Of a stretch of DNA of 16,277 bases, positions 1 to 7,641 are shown one piece after another. This stretch comes from Roseburia sp. AF12-17LB. GTDB taxonomy: Bacteria > Bacillota > Clostridia > Lachnospirales > Lachnospiraceae. Under the pieces are notes generated by a model. The model was not told where the DNA came from and did no database searches. It saw nothing but the letters and a program-made list of their open reading frames with translations. The translations under genes and the position numbers were made by a program. The stretch's first letter is position 1. The number at the start of each line of letters is the position of its first letter. The DNA lies in the NCBI RefSeq assembly GCF_003479605.1, contig NZ_QUHR01000018.1, positions 1 to 16,277 on the forward strand, in the 5' to 3' direction.

Positions 1-831
1 AAACAGGACAGTTTAAGTATTTCTGATGCTGCACGAGGCTTTTCAAAGCAATCCATAGCTGCACTGATAGATAAAAATGCGAATATTTCTAACAGTGAAT
101 TAGCTTATTATTTTGCAAACTATAATAATTCAAGTGCTATTTTGGATGCAATCAATTTTGGGGAGAATGTTTCCTGTGGATATAATTCTGATTTTAAGGA
201 GTACGGGGTTATTTCCTTTGACCTTAATGGGAGCAGACAGGTAGTACCTAATTATGCAGTACCGAAAATGAATACAAGCACCATGTCAGGCATTTGTGCT
301 GCAAATAATTCTTTGGTATTAAGTAATAAAAGTTATTATTCATGGACAACATCAAGTGGCGGTAAATATACATGGACGGTCAACAATGGAAGGATAGGCT
401 GGGCAGCCTCGGAATCGTTGCTTGCAGAGAATACAAATCAAAAAGGGACAAATTATAAGTGGGAAATGCGCAAAGCAAGTAATATTTTATCTGATCTGGC
501 ACAGGGAAAGAGTGTGTGGGGTTATCTCTACAGTAATGAGGAAGTACTGTCAGTCTGTGAGAAAGTCGGGATTTCTCCAGGATTCTTTTCTATAGATGCG
601 GGAGCAGGAAAACACACTTATTTATTGCAGGAATCAGGAAAGACCATAAATGTTGACGCAAAGATAAAACAGTTAAATGATATAAACTGGATAGAAATCG
701 GATTTAAAGAAGGAGATACGTTTTCCGTTTATGGTAAAGAGTATGCTATTGACAGCAGTGGGCATATCAATGTTTCGGCAGAAGATGAATTTACATCAAC
801 GGAAATTAAATATCCAAGTCGTTCAATATAA
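1..831 (+). CDS. C-terminal part of an uncharacterised protein (5' end outside window)
   Basis: The reading frame is open from the first base of the window to a TAA at 829-831, so this is the last 276 codons of a longer gene. A TTG at 142 is only an internal codon, with no ribosome binding site before it. I do not recognise the family. Near the visible beginning (nt 7-36) is the stretch DSLSISDAAR, which resembles DTLTISASGK in the protein at 10481. The middle is rich in S, T, N, W and G (about nt 280-420, with repeated SxYxWT/KYTWTV-like strands), suggesting beta structure. The C-terminal third alternates helix and strand and ends SRSI. No membrane segment is visible in this part. The next gene starts 40 bp downstream in the same direction, so the two are probably co-transcribed. 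The coding assignment is firm; the function is unknown. Confidence 0.85.
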   Translation, partial: KQDSLSISDAARGFSKQSIAALIDKNANISNSELAYYFANYNNSSAILDAINFGENVSCGYNSDFKEYGVISFDLNGSRQVVPNYAVPKMNTSTMSGICAANNSLVLSNKSYYSWTTSSGGKYTWTVNNGRIGWAASESLLAENTNQKGTNYKWEMRKASNILSDLAQGKSVWGYLYSNEEVLSVCEKVGISPGFFSIDAGAGKHTYLLQESGKTINVDAKIKQLNDINWIEIGFKEGDTFSVYGKEYAIDSSGHINVSAEDEFTSTEIKYPSRSI

Positions 832-871
832 TAGAAATTATTTTAAGTTTCAATAACAGGGAGGTAGGATT

Positions 872-1552
872 ATGGCAATTACAGGTATCAATAACAGCAG
901 TTACACATCGTATTATGCATCAGGTTACAAGAACACGGTTAAAAAGGCAGCTTGTGATATTCAAAAAACAAAGGAAAATTCACAGGTGAGCAAAACAGAA
1001 GAGAGTCAGGAAGATTATGTAAAAAAATTGCAGGAAAAAAATCCTCAAATAGATATTGTGGCAGGAAGTTCGGATAAAAATGTAAAAACAGCTAATCGTA
1101 CAGGAAAAACAGATGTGAGGATTGCTCCTGAGATTTTAAATAGGATGATGAGTAATCCAGAGGTTGCCACAAAATATGAAAATATGTTGTCAAAAATTCC
1201 AGCATTAGATAGATGGGCTGACTCAATGATTAAATCAATGACTGGTAGTGAAGTTAAGTATCGTCAGGTATGGATAGATAAGGATGGTAATATGGGCTCC
1301 ATGGTTATTACAGGACCAAGCGAAGAACAAAAAAAGGCTGATGAAGATAGAAAAATCGAGAAAAAGAAAGAAAATGAACAAAAACTTGCAGAACGGAGAG
1401 CTGAAAGAAAAGAGCAGATGAAGAAAATTCAGGAAGAAAGACGCACAATATTTGCAATTGGTACGGATATGAAAAGCATTACAGAGAATGTTGTAGCACA
1501 GGCAGTAGGTACAGCTCCATCTATCGGAGGAAGTTGTAATGTTAAGGCATAA
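872..1552 (+). CDS. DUF6033-like protein (copy 1)
   Basis: The product has 226 residues. The start is fixed by AGGGAGGT at 858-865, seven bases before the ATG. It begins MAITGINNSSYTSYY, and the second copy at 8762 begins MAVTGIGTYASYTNSY. The two also share a segment ending in (L/M)SxIP (here VRIAPEILNRMM... MLSKIP, about residues 76-108), a charged K/E/R-rich helix probably forming a coiled coil (about residues 150-193), and a C-terminal (D)xxSIT/DLTxxxVxxxVGT segment. I link it to DUF6033, a family of unknown function common in Lachnospiraceae, from memory of the N-terminal pattern and layout. There is no signal peptide or membrane segment, so it is cytosolic unless exported by a non-Sec route. 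Role unknown. It lies in a same-strand run of small genes. Confidence 0.85.
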   Translation: MAITGINNSSYTSYYASGYKNTVKKAACDIQKTKENSQVSKTEESQEDYVKKLQEKNPQIDIVAGSSDKNVKTANRTGKTDVRIAPEILNRMMSNPEVATKYENMLSKIPALDRWADSMIKSMTGSEVKYRQVWIDKDGNMGSMVITGPSEEQKKADEDRKIEKKKENEQKLAERRAERKEQMKKIQEERRTIFAIGTDMKSITENVVAQAVGTAPSIGGSCNVKA

Positions 1553-1677
1553 GAGGATTTGATAAAAGAAAAATATCTAATTGGTGCATAGGATGGCATC
1601 ACCAGAGAGTAGAGTGGCAGAAAGTCAGTAGATATAAAGTTATAGATAGATTTATTTATGAACCGTGAGGTGGATTT

Positions 1678-2340
1678 ATGGGAATCTCTTTTTCAAATAT
1701 AGGAACAGTTGGAAGGGAACAGCTAATTACTTCTGGTAGTAATGGAGAACCAAACTGGTCTTATATTCCATCGAAAGGAAAAAGTACAAGAACGCAGACT
1801 GAATTTGTGAGTGAGATTAAGAAACTGGCACAAAAGGCTGCCAATGCTACTGATAAGACAGAACAAGATGCTATTTCAAGGCAGGTATTGCAGTTAAGGG
1901 CAGAATATTTGTCAGAGGTTGCACCGGATAGAAAGCAGTTGTACCAACAGGCAAAAAGTGCAATGAAAAATCAAAATACCAATCCAAAATGTAAAGGGAT
2001 TGGAGAATTAACCTTATTGGATTTTTTGGAACAGGCAGAGGGAAAAAATCAGAATCTTGCAGATAAGCGGATTGCACTGGCAGGAGGCGGAACATTAAAT
2101 TTCACTATTTTAACATCGGGAGGTTATGGTGTTCAAATTCAGAGTCAGGGCGTGAATGTATTGTTAAATACCGGTGCCGGCTGGGGGTATGAAATGACTC
2201 CGGCAGAACTTACAAAAAAAGATGAATTCTATTCCATTTACTGGAAGGAATATAATGCCGTAAAGAATGGTATGAATTCTGAATTGAAAGAACTACCGGA
2301 TTATCTGGAGAAAAGACCAGTTTTTGAAGCGAAAGCCTAA
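1678..2340 (+). CDS. Uncharacterised protein with glycine-rich C-terminal beta region
   Basis: The product has 220 residues. The start follows TGAGGTGG at 1666-1673. The N-terminus MGISFSNIGTVGREQ is followed by an S/G/T-rich linker, then a helical region with many K, Q and A (about residues 42-125). Next comes a glycine-rich, strand-forming part (about residues 133-172, including LTSGGYGVQIQSQGVNVLL and NTGAGWGYEM). A final helical segment carries FYSIYWKEYNAVKNGM. No signal peptide or membrane helix is seen. I do not recognise the family. The short M-G-I opening matches that of the broken gene at 11729, and more loosely the other genes here. It sits 125 bp after the DUF6033-like gene and 39 bp before the next gene, with no terminator between. 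Confidence 0.85.
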   Translation: MGISFSNIGTVGREQLITSGSNGEPNWSYIPSKGKSTRTQTEFVSEIKKLAQKAANATDKTEQDAISRQVLQLRAEYLSEVAPDRKQLYQQAKSAMKNQNTNPKCKGIGELTLLDFLEQAEGKNQNLADKRIALAGGGTLNFTILTSGGYGVQIQSQGVNVLLNTGAGWGYEMTPAELTKKDEFYSIYWKEYNAVKNGMNSELKELPDYLEKRPVFEAKA

Positions 2341-2379
2341 TGATAATAATGCAATTCAAATAAAAAGGAGTATTGATAT

Positions 2380-2880
2380 ATGCAGATTAGTTCCAACTAT
2401 TCTATGAATGGTGTGTCATACGAAAACAGACGCAGACAGAATGATATTCCTCAATTTAGTACAGAACGTGCCAAACAGGAAAATGAGAGTATAAATCCAT
2501 ATATGGCAGATACGGATTTTAACGAAAAAGCATTTGATATGATTGGTCCGAATGCTCCGCAGGAGGTAAAAGATGCATGGATGGAAGCAGCAAAGGAAGT
2601 AAATGCGAATGGTATGGGAATAAAGAAAAACGGAATGTTGAGCCATATATCACAGATGATGGTACAAAGGCTGAATAAGCAGATGAAGGGTGAGGTCGAT
2701 GTGGATAACATCGACATTTTGGGAAACACAACAGAATCTGCAATTCAGGCAACGAAACAGGCTTTATATAATTTAGACCATCCACTGGAATATGTCCCTA
2801 AAAGCATAGAAGTTCAGAGGGCTTGTATGAAAGAAAGAGAATTCTATGTTGCGTTTCTGGAAAGATTGGAAAAGTTATAA
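2380..2880 (+). CDS. Uncharacterised 166-aa protein; shares its C-terminal domain with the protein at 6644
   Basis: The start follows AAAAAGGAG at 2362-2370. Residues 1-50 are polar and probably disordered (MQISSNYSMNGVSYENRRRQ...). Residues about 59-166 align with residues about 217-312 of the protein at 6644. Shared landmarks are APQEVKDAW against VPESVKAAW, then NIDILGNTTES against NIFGETKES, then a helix ending in NLDHPL against RIENPL, and the closing KEREFYVAFLERL against QEKEFYTVLASKI. The two proteins therefore carry one conserved helical domain behind different N-terminal regions. I cannot name the family with confidence. There is no signal peptide, membrane segment or recognisable catalytic motif. 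The gene lies 39 bp after its upstream neighbour and is probably in the same transcript. Confidence 0.85.
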   Translation: MQISSNYSMNGVSYENRRRQNDIPQFSTERAKQENESINPYMADTDFNEKAFDMIGPNAPQEVKDAWMEAAKEVNANGMGIKKNGMLSHISQMMVQRLNKQMKGEVDVDNIDILGNTTESAIQATKQALYNLDHPLEYVPKSIEVQRACMKEREFYVAFLERLEKL

Positions 2881-2947
2881 TTGACTGGAACAGAAACGGA
2901 AAATGACAACGATGAGACATATATATAATTATTTAGGAGGGACATAA

Positions 2948-3688
2948 ATGGCAGGTATAAATGTGAATGGTATAGGAAGAAATCCGTATGCTGACAGTTA
3001 CTTAATTTCTGCAAAAAACAGAAGTAATACTACATCAAAAGATACTTTTGTAAATGCGGTGAAGAAAGTAGAGGAAAGTAAAAATTCAGCGGATACAAGT
3101 AATGTGATGTATCCGGGAGATGTGACGATTGATTATCCACCTCGGATAAACTATGCTGTAAACAATAGCGTGGTTTCTGAAAAATCAAAAGATGAGATGT
3201 CACTGGATGAGTATAAACAATGGGTTATGAATCAAATATCTCAATTTCCCGTAAGCGGATAGGTTCGTTCCACATTTTCTTCAGGGTCGATTGTGATTAA
3301 GGAAGAAGCTTTTGAAAGAATGAAAAATGATCCTGAATATGAGAACTATGTTTTGAACAGAGTTCGTTCAGCATATTCCGTTCAAGGCTTGCCGGTAGGA
3401 TCAAATAATGTTGGCTTTGATGTTATTGGAGCGTCACCGGAAGAATGTTACGGTTATGCAGGCCCAGTAGGAAAGAGTGGATCAGAAACAGCGAATGACG
3501 GAGAATCTTGGTGGGAGAAGCGCCACGAAAGAATGGAAGAACTTATGAAAGAACAGGAAAAGGAAGCAGTAAAAAGAGCACAGGCAAGACGAAAAGCTGT
3601 ACAAAACGAATATCTAAATAGCCAGTTGGCGGCGGCAGCATATGAGAAAAGCAGTATTATTTTACCGGATAATCCTGTTATACTGTAG
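2948..3688 (+). pseudogene. Uncharacterised gene interrupted by an in-frame TAG
   Basis: The reading frame starts at ATG 2948 behind TTAGGAGGG (2933-2941) and runs 104 codons to a TAG at 3260-3262. The same frame then stays open for another 141 codons to the TAG at 3686-3688. Across the stop the protein reads naturally: MNQISQFPVSG, stop, VRSTFSSGSIVIKEEAFERM. The second half contains VIGASPEECYGYAGPVG, WWEKRHERMEEL and a charged helix, and it has a close relative in the relic at 10027. No ribosome binding site precedes an internal start such as GTG 3293. One base change (for example TGG to TAG) would explain the stop, so I call this a recently inactivated single gene. Readthrough, or a functional 104-residue product, cannot be excluded. 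Function unknown. Confidence 0.75.
3260..3262 (+). other. In-frame TAG inside the 2948-3688 frame
   Basis: The codons on both sides (GGA before, GTT after) are in one frame. Translation after the stop gives conserved-looking protein with a paralogue at 10027. I see no recoding signal around it. Confidence 0.8.
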
Positions 3689-3753
3689 GCTCATCTTTTG
3701 ACAGGAAAGCATAAGAATACAGGTAAGATATTTTTCGGGAGGAAGGATAAGAA

Positions 3754-5289
3754 ATGGAAATAAACAGTAATCATTCTACATATGGGGCGGCATTTCGTCA
3801 AAAACCGATTTTTTTCATGTCTGGAAAGGAAACAGTGGCATTTTTTGAAGGGAAACTGAAGAAAAATATGACACTTCAGGAAGATACCTGTACACTTGGT
3901 AGCAATGACACTTATCGCAGACAGCATACCACCTATGAGGTTTCGGACAAGAAGAAGGGAAGCACATTTCTGGATTTGGATTTTCTGATTAAGGACGAAA
4001 CCAGCAGTCTGAAAGGAAATCTCAGTGATAAAAAGGATGTGGATTTCTATAACTTTTCCATTCCATTTAATCGAACCATACAGAATTATTTTGGGGTTCA
4101 AATCTATATGGACATGCCGGAAGGCTGTGATTATGACCTCACCTTATATGATGAATATGGCAATCAGGTCGGAAAGGCAGAATGGGACGGAGAAGGACGT
4201 AAAACACTGACCATCCCGAACTGGGATACAAATACCAATAAATATTGTATCAAAATAGAAAACAAAAATGGGGAAGAAGTTTCTCCAGATGATTATTATA
4301 AAATCAGTTTCAAGGTTACGGAAAATAAAGAACAGGAAAAGACCGATGCCATAAGGGAGGCATTCGGGAACCTTCACGGTGCATACAGCCGGAAAGATGA
4401 AAATTGGAGGGAATGCCTCGACAAATATAATGAAGTCCTGATGGATACAGAGAAAAATTATACAAAAGAAATGGAGAAACTCCACCAGAAGCAGTTTGAA
4501 AGTCTGCCGGAAGAAAAGAAATACAAAGGCGGGCGCACAGTGGATGAATTGTTGCAGGACATGGCAGAAGGAAAGACACTGGATGATGTGGAAATGGAGT
4601 ATGTGAAAATTTTTGCCAACCTGAAAGATTTTGAGAAAGCACAGCAGAAGGCGGAACTGAAACATGATTTTTCCGAGGATTTTGTAAAGGATCTGGAAAG
4701 CAAAGGTATCTCACGTGATGAGCTGGAGGGAATGCAGATAAAGATTGAAAGCAATGGGAATGTAACAGTGAGCGGTATCGAAGATAAAGAAGTCCGGGAA
4801 CAGGTTCAGAAACTGGTAGAAGAAAAGTACAGTGACCGGATGTATCAGTATTACACAGGAATTGCTGACAGTGTGGGAAATCTGTCGTCTAATACCTATC
4901 AGTATGCCACGGATGTGCAGGAAGTCAGGCGTTACTTAAAAGGGGTTACGGGAGAAGATATTTCTCTGGAGAACTTTTATCTGACACCGGACGGAAAAAT
5001 TGGCGGGTTGCCGGAAAAAGCCGCTAATCTGATCAACAAAACAAAAGACAATGCCAAGATAGAGCGGATAAAGGATGCATTGATAAATATTATAGGACAT
5101 AACAGGACAAGCGGTGATCTGGGGATTCCCGATTTTACTTCGGAGTTTCAATTCAGCAATGGCGCTTTCTCTGTGGCAGACAGCGGTTTTACGGTGGATA
5201 TGGCGGCATTGGACAGAAGGCTGACGCCCCAACCCCATGATAACATGTATTCGGATATGTATGAGTACAGTTTCAGGAAAGTATTATGA
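3754..5289 (+). CDS. 511-aa protein with a PPC-type beta-sandwich domain
   Basis: The start follows GGGAGGAAGG, and the N-terminus MEINSNHSTYGAAFR resembles that of neighbouring products. Residues about 84-189 match the bacterial pre-peptidase C-terminal (PPC) domain pattern: LKGNLSDKKDVDFYNF, then DYDLTLYDEYGNQVG, then a strand, then NKYCIKIEN and YYKISFKV. PPC domains usually sit at the ends of secreted peptidases, but no peptidase motif and no signal peptide are visible here. Residues 190-310 are helical and highly charged. The C-terminal part includes IKIESNGNVTVSGIEDKE followed by a helix, which looks like the TVSG/TVDG segment of the DUF4885-like proteins at 7642 and 10481. The gene is visibly richer in G and C (many CTG, CGG, CCG codons) than its neighbours, suggesting a separate origin. 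Role unknown; binding to another protein or polymer through the PPC fold is a guess. Confidence 0.85.
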   Translation: MEINSNHSTYGAAFRQKPIFFMSGKETVAFFEGKLKKNMTLQEDTCTLGSNDTYRRQHTTYEVSDKKKGSTFLDLDFLIKDETSSLKGNLSDKKDVDFYNFSIPFNRTIQNYFGVQIYMDMPEGCDYDLTLYDEYGNQVGKAEWDGEGRKTLTIPNWDTNTNKYCIKIENKNGEEVSPDDYYKISFKVTENKEQEKTDAIREAFGNLHGAYSRKDENWRECLDKYNEVLMDTEKNYTKEMEKLHQKQFESLPEEKKYKGGRTVDELLQDMAEGKTLDDVEMEYVKIFANLKDFEKAQQKAELKHDFSEDFVKDLESKGISRDELEGMQIKIESNGNVTVSGIEDKEVREQVQKLVEEKYSDRMYQYYTGIADSVGNLSSNTYQYATDVQEVRRYLKGVTGEDISLENFYLTPDGKIGGLPEKAANLINKTKDNAKIERIKDALINIIGHNRTSGDLGIPDFTSEFQFSNGAFSVADSGFTVDMAALDRRLTPQPHDNMYSDMYEYSFRKVL

Positions 5290-5314
5290 TACAACATCAG
5301 AAGGAGGTAATTAA

Positions 5315-5839
5315 ATGCGTATTGGTTCGGGAGTGCAAAGTGCATCGGAAGTATTTGGAAAGCAGTAAAATAATAGCAAAACATATGTTGCCGAAAATGA
5401 GGCATTTTCTCAGACATCAGTGAAGGTGTATTTAAAGACGGATGATATGTTGTTTTCAGGTGGAAATGGAACAGGTCTTTCGTTTTATATTAAATACGCA
5501 GAAGAGTCAACAGAGGATAATCCTGTAGTGATAGCCAAAGGCGTTGACGAAAATGGAAAAGAATTTGAAGAAAAGAGTAACATTAATGATATTAATTTGA
5601 GAAATGCTTCTTATGTTGAAATGAGTGCTTTGGAGGCATATTATAACGTCGACAAGGGGAATAGTCTCAGTTATTTTCCGCAAGAAACTGGGTGTATGGG
5701 ATTAAATGACAGATGCGACCTTATATCCAGCTTTGAAAAGGTTATACAGGATATGAATAAATTAGGAAGGTATGATTTGCAGATGTTTTATATGCGAAAT
5801 ATGAATACTTATCTAAATGCAAGCAGTAAGCATAAATAG
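5315..5839 (+). pseudogene. First copy of a tandem gene pair, broken by an early TAA
   Basis: A good start (AAGGAGG at 5302-5308, ATG 5315) gives MRIGSGVQSASEVFGKQ, then a TAA at codon 18 (5366-5368). The same frame then stays open to the TAG at 5837-5839. The product after the stop matches the intact neighbour at 6036 along its whole length. Shared stretches include GGNGTGLS, NPVV(I/L)AKGVDENGKEFE, MGLNDR and LNKLGR(Y/F)DL. The intact copy has GQQKSN where this one has GKQ, stop, NN, so a single AAA-to-TAA change fits well. Translation restarting at GTG 5420 or ATG 5447 is possible but no ribosome binding site is seen there. I read it as a recent pseudogene of unknown function. Confidence 0.75.
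5366..5368 (+). other. In-frame TAA at codon 18 of the 5315 gene
   Basis: The intact paralogue at 6036 has sense codons at this place, and the frame continues without shift on both sides. It is therefore a point nonsense change rather than a frameshift. Confidence 0.8.
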
Positions 5840-5869
5840 GGCTTAGTTATTTGAATATAGTAGAAAAAG
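5825..5869 (+). repeat. Gene-end repeat, copy A
   Basis: These 45 bases cover the stop codon and the first 30 bases after the 5315 gene. They match 6567-6611 at 39 of 45 positions, counted by eye. The shared part past the stop (GGCTTAGTTATTTG) shows that the duplication of the gene pair included downstream DNA. Confidence 0.8.
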
Positions 5870-6035
5870 TAAGCTTGGACTCCATAGGAGAGAGCAGGTG
5901 CGGTTCCGACTGACAGAAGAACCGTGGAAAGTTAATATGGGATTAGGTGTTGAAAACACTTTTATCCAAAAAAGTTGAGGCGGAAACTGGACTGGCATAT
6001 AGAGAAAATTTTGAGCTGATTGGAGGAACAGAAAT
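5840..6035 (+). other. Intergenic region with two small hairpins
   Basis: This 196-bp gap is the longest between genes of the array. It holds CGGTTC (5901-5906) paired with GAACCG (5919-5924) around a 12-base loop. It also holds GTGTT-GAA-AACAC (5947-5959) followed by TTTTAT, a possible weak terminator. I find no open frame of note and no riboswitch that I recognise. Confidence 0.5.
5975..6003 (+). promoter_or_regulatory. Possible promoter for the 6036 gene
   Basis: TTGAGG (5975-5980) and TATAGA (5998-6003) are 17 bases apart. Each matches the vegetative -35 or -10 consensus at four of six positions. The pair lies after the small hairpin at 5947-5959 and 32 bases before the ATG. This is a weak match and may be chance. 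Confidence 0.3.
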
Positions 6036-6581
6036 ATGTATATTGGTTCTGGTCTGAATACCGTATCTTCATTGTACGGTCAACAAAAAAGTAATTATAT
6101 GAAAGCACCTGCATCTGCGGAAAAGACATTTTATACGGCAGAAACACCAAAGGTATATCAGATATTCACAACAGATAATATGTTGTGGACGGGAGGTAAT
6201 GGAACAGGTCTTTCTTATTGTCTTAAATATGCGGATGATTTGACGGATGAAAATCCTGTGGTGTTAGCGAAAGGTGTGGATGAAAACGGGAAAGAGTTTG
6301 AGCAAAGAATTTATATCAATGATGTTAATCCATCAAATGCTACAGTAGTCGAAATGCGTGCATTGGAGGCACATTACAAAGTGGAAAAGCAGGGAGGTTT
6401 CACGTCTCTGCCGCTTGAAGCTGGTAATATGGGACTTAACGACAGAAGAGATTTTATCGCAATGTTCAAAAAAAGCATAGAAGATTTAAACAAATTGGGA
6501 AGGTTTGACTTATCGTTGCTTTGGACGAAAAGTATGGATACATATCTTAATTTGCCAAATGCAAATAGTAAGTATAAATAA
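6036..6581 (+). CDS. Intact second copy of the tandem gene pair, function unknown
   Basis: The product has 181 residues, starting after TGGAGGA at 6021-6027. It begins MYIGSGLNTVSSLYGQQ and continues with a short linker of about 30 residues. A compact domain follows (about residues 45-175) with the landmarks MLWTGGNGTGLSY, NPVVLAKGVDENGKEFE, NATVVEMRALEAHY, GNMGLNDRRDF and LNKLGRFDL. The same landmarks occur in the broken copy at 5315. The mix of a strand-rich first half with helices afterwards suggests a small globular domain. There is no signal peptide, membrane segment or catalytic motif that I recognise. Because the upstream copy is broken, this is probably the only working member of the pair here. 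Confidence 0.85.
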   Translation: MYIGSGLNTVSSLYGQQKSNYMKAPASAEKTFYTAETPKVYQIFTTDNMLWTGGNGTGLSYCLKYADDLTDENPVVLAKGVDENGKEFEQRIYINDVNPSNATVVEMRALEAHYKVEKQGGFTSLPLEAGNMGLNDRRDFIAMFKKSIEDLNKLGRFDLSLLWTKSMDTYLNLPNANSKYK

Positions 6582-6611
6582 GGCTTAGTTATTTGGACAT
6601 AGAAGGAAAAG
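6567..6611 (+). repeat. Gene-end repeat, copy B
   Basis: Partner of 5825-5869 (39 of 45 bases identical by eye). It spans the stop codon of the 6036 gene and 30 bases beyond, and marks the downstream edge of the duplicated unit. Confidence 0.8.
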
Positions 6612-6643
6612 AGAATTTAGAATAAACGAAGGAGATTGAGACA

Positions 6644-7582
6644 ATGCAGTCAATATCAAGTTATATTAATCCTAATACAAGAGGACTTACATCTAATTAC
6701 AAAAATACAGCTATTAAAGATAAGGAAACCTATAATGAGGCGATGTCGCAGCACTTACTAAATCCGGTAGAAGATTTGGTTCAAGTGTTAAAAACACCTA
6801 TAAAATTGGCGAAGAGTTCGTCACTTAGCAGACAGAATAATTCTGTTAATATTGCGGAAGGGCAAAGAATCCGTGTTAATGGAGGTCATGTGCTTACGGT
6901 TACGGCGCATGGAGTAGAGGTTTCTGGTGGAGATAATCCGTATGATACACAATCATATGTAAAAGCACAGAGAATGGCAGATGCATTGGCATCCATGCTG
7001 CGAAATGCAGGTGGGACAATGACTACTGTAGCACATTCAAAGGAGGAATATGCCCGGTATACAGAGGGAATTACGGATGTTATGTCTTATCTGGGTGTAG
7101 ACACTTCCAAAGATTTTACGGTCAATGGTATGAAATATAGCAAAAATAAAGATGGTTGGTATGAGTCAGAAGCGAACAGTGATGCGCAGGCGGCATATGA
7201 ACAGTTAAAAGCGAATAACAGAATCTACCAGTTTGCAGATGAAAAGACCAAAAAGCAGATTGCATATATTAGTGATTATTACCTTCAGACAGTGCCGGAG
7301 AGTGTAAAGGCGGCGTGGCAGGAAACATTGGAAGAAACTGGTTTTAATCCATTTCAGACGGATGTAACCAGTACATTAACGCAGTTATCTGTAGAGCAGG
7401 ATTTTCTGACAGGTGGTGATGACAATATTTTTGGTGAAACGAAAGAAAGTTGTTTAGCAGCTATCGACAAAGTATTGGAGAGAATAGAAAATCCGTTGGC
7501 AGCAGTTACAGAGGAAAGGGCAGCATATCTGCAGCAGGAAAAAGAATTTTATACCGTACTGGCATCTAAAATAAGAGAATAA
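6644..7582 (+). CDS. Uncharacterised 312-aa protein; C-terminal domain shared with the protein at 2380
   Basis: The start follows GAAGGAGA at 6628-6635. The N-terminus MQSISSYINPNTRGLTSNYK is polar. Residues about 69-96 form a strand-rich part (INIAEGQRIRVNGGH..., then VTAHGVEVSGGDNPY). A helical segment (101-150) and a small strand pair (DFTVNGMKYSKNKDGWYES, 157-175) follow. Residues about 217-312 are the domain shared with the smaller protein at 2380: VPESVKAAW, NIFGETKES, RIENPL, and EFYTVLASKI near the end. No signal peptide, membrane helix or enzyme motif is visible. The gene lies 62 bp after its upstream neighbour and 59 bp before the next, all in one direction. I do not recognise a named family. 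Confidence 0.85.
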   Translation: MQSISSYINPNTRGLTSNYKNTAIKDKETYNEAMSQHLLNPVEDLVQVLKTPIKLAKSSSLSRQNNSVNIAEGQRIRVNGGHVLTVTAHGVEVSGGDNPYDTQSYVKAQRMADALASMLRNAGGTMTTVAHSKEEYARYTEGITDVMSYLGVDTSKDFTVNGMKYSKNKDGWYESEANSDAQAAYEQLKANNRIYQFADEKTKKQIAYISDYYLQTVPESVKAAWQETLEETGFNPFQTDVTSTLTQLSVEQDFLTGGDDNIFGETKESCLAAIDKVLERIENPLAAVTEERAAYLQQEKEFYTVLASKIRE

Positions 7583-7641
7583 AATGCCGGGAGGAATTTA
7601 AAGATACAGATTATAAGACTTATATAAGGCAGGGGGATAAT

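Noticed and set aside
142..831. Separate gene starting at TTG 142
   Set aside because: The frame is open from base 1, there is no ribosome binding site before 142, and the sequence on both sides reads as one protein.
1590..1610. GGTG...CACC hairpin between the 872 and 1678 genes
   Set aside because: Only four base pairs hold and there is no T tract, so it is not a credible terminator.
4144..4754. Overlapping minus-strand frames of up to 173 codons opposite the 3754 gene
   Set aside because: They are rich in F, C, H and S, typical of the complement of a purine-rich coding strand, and have no start signals.
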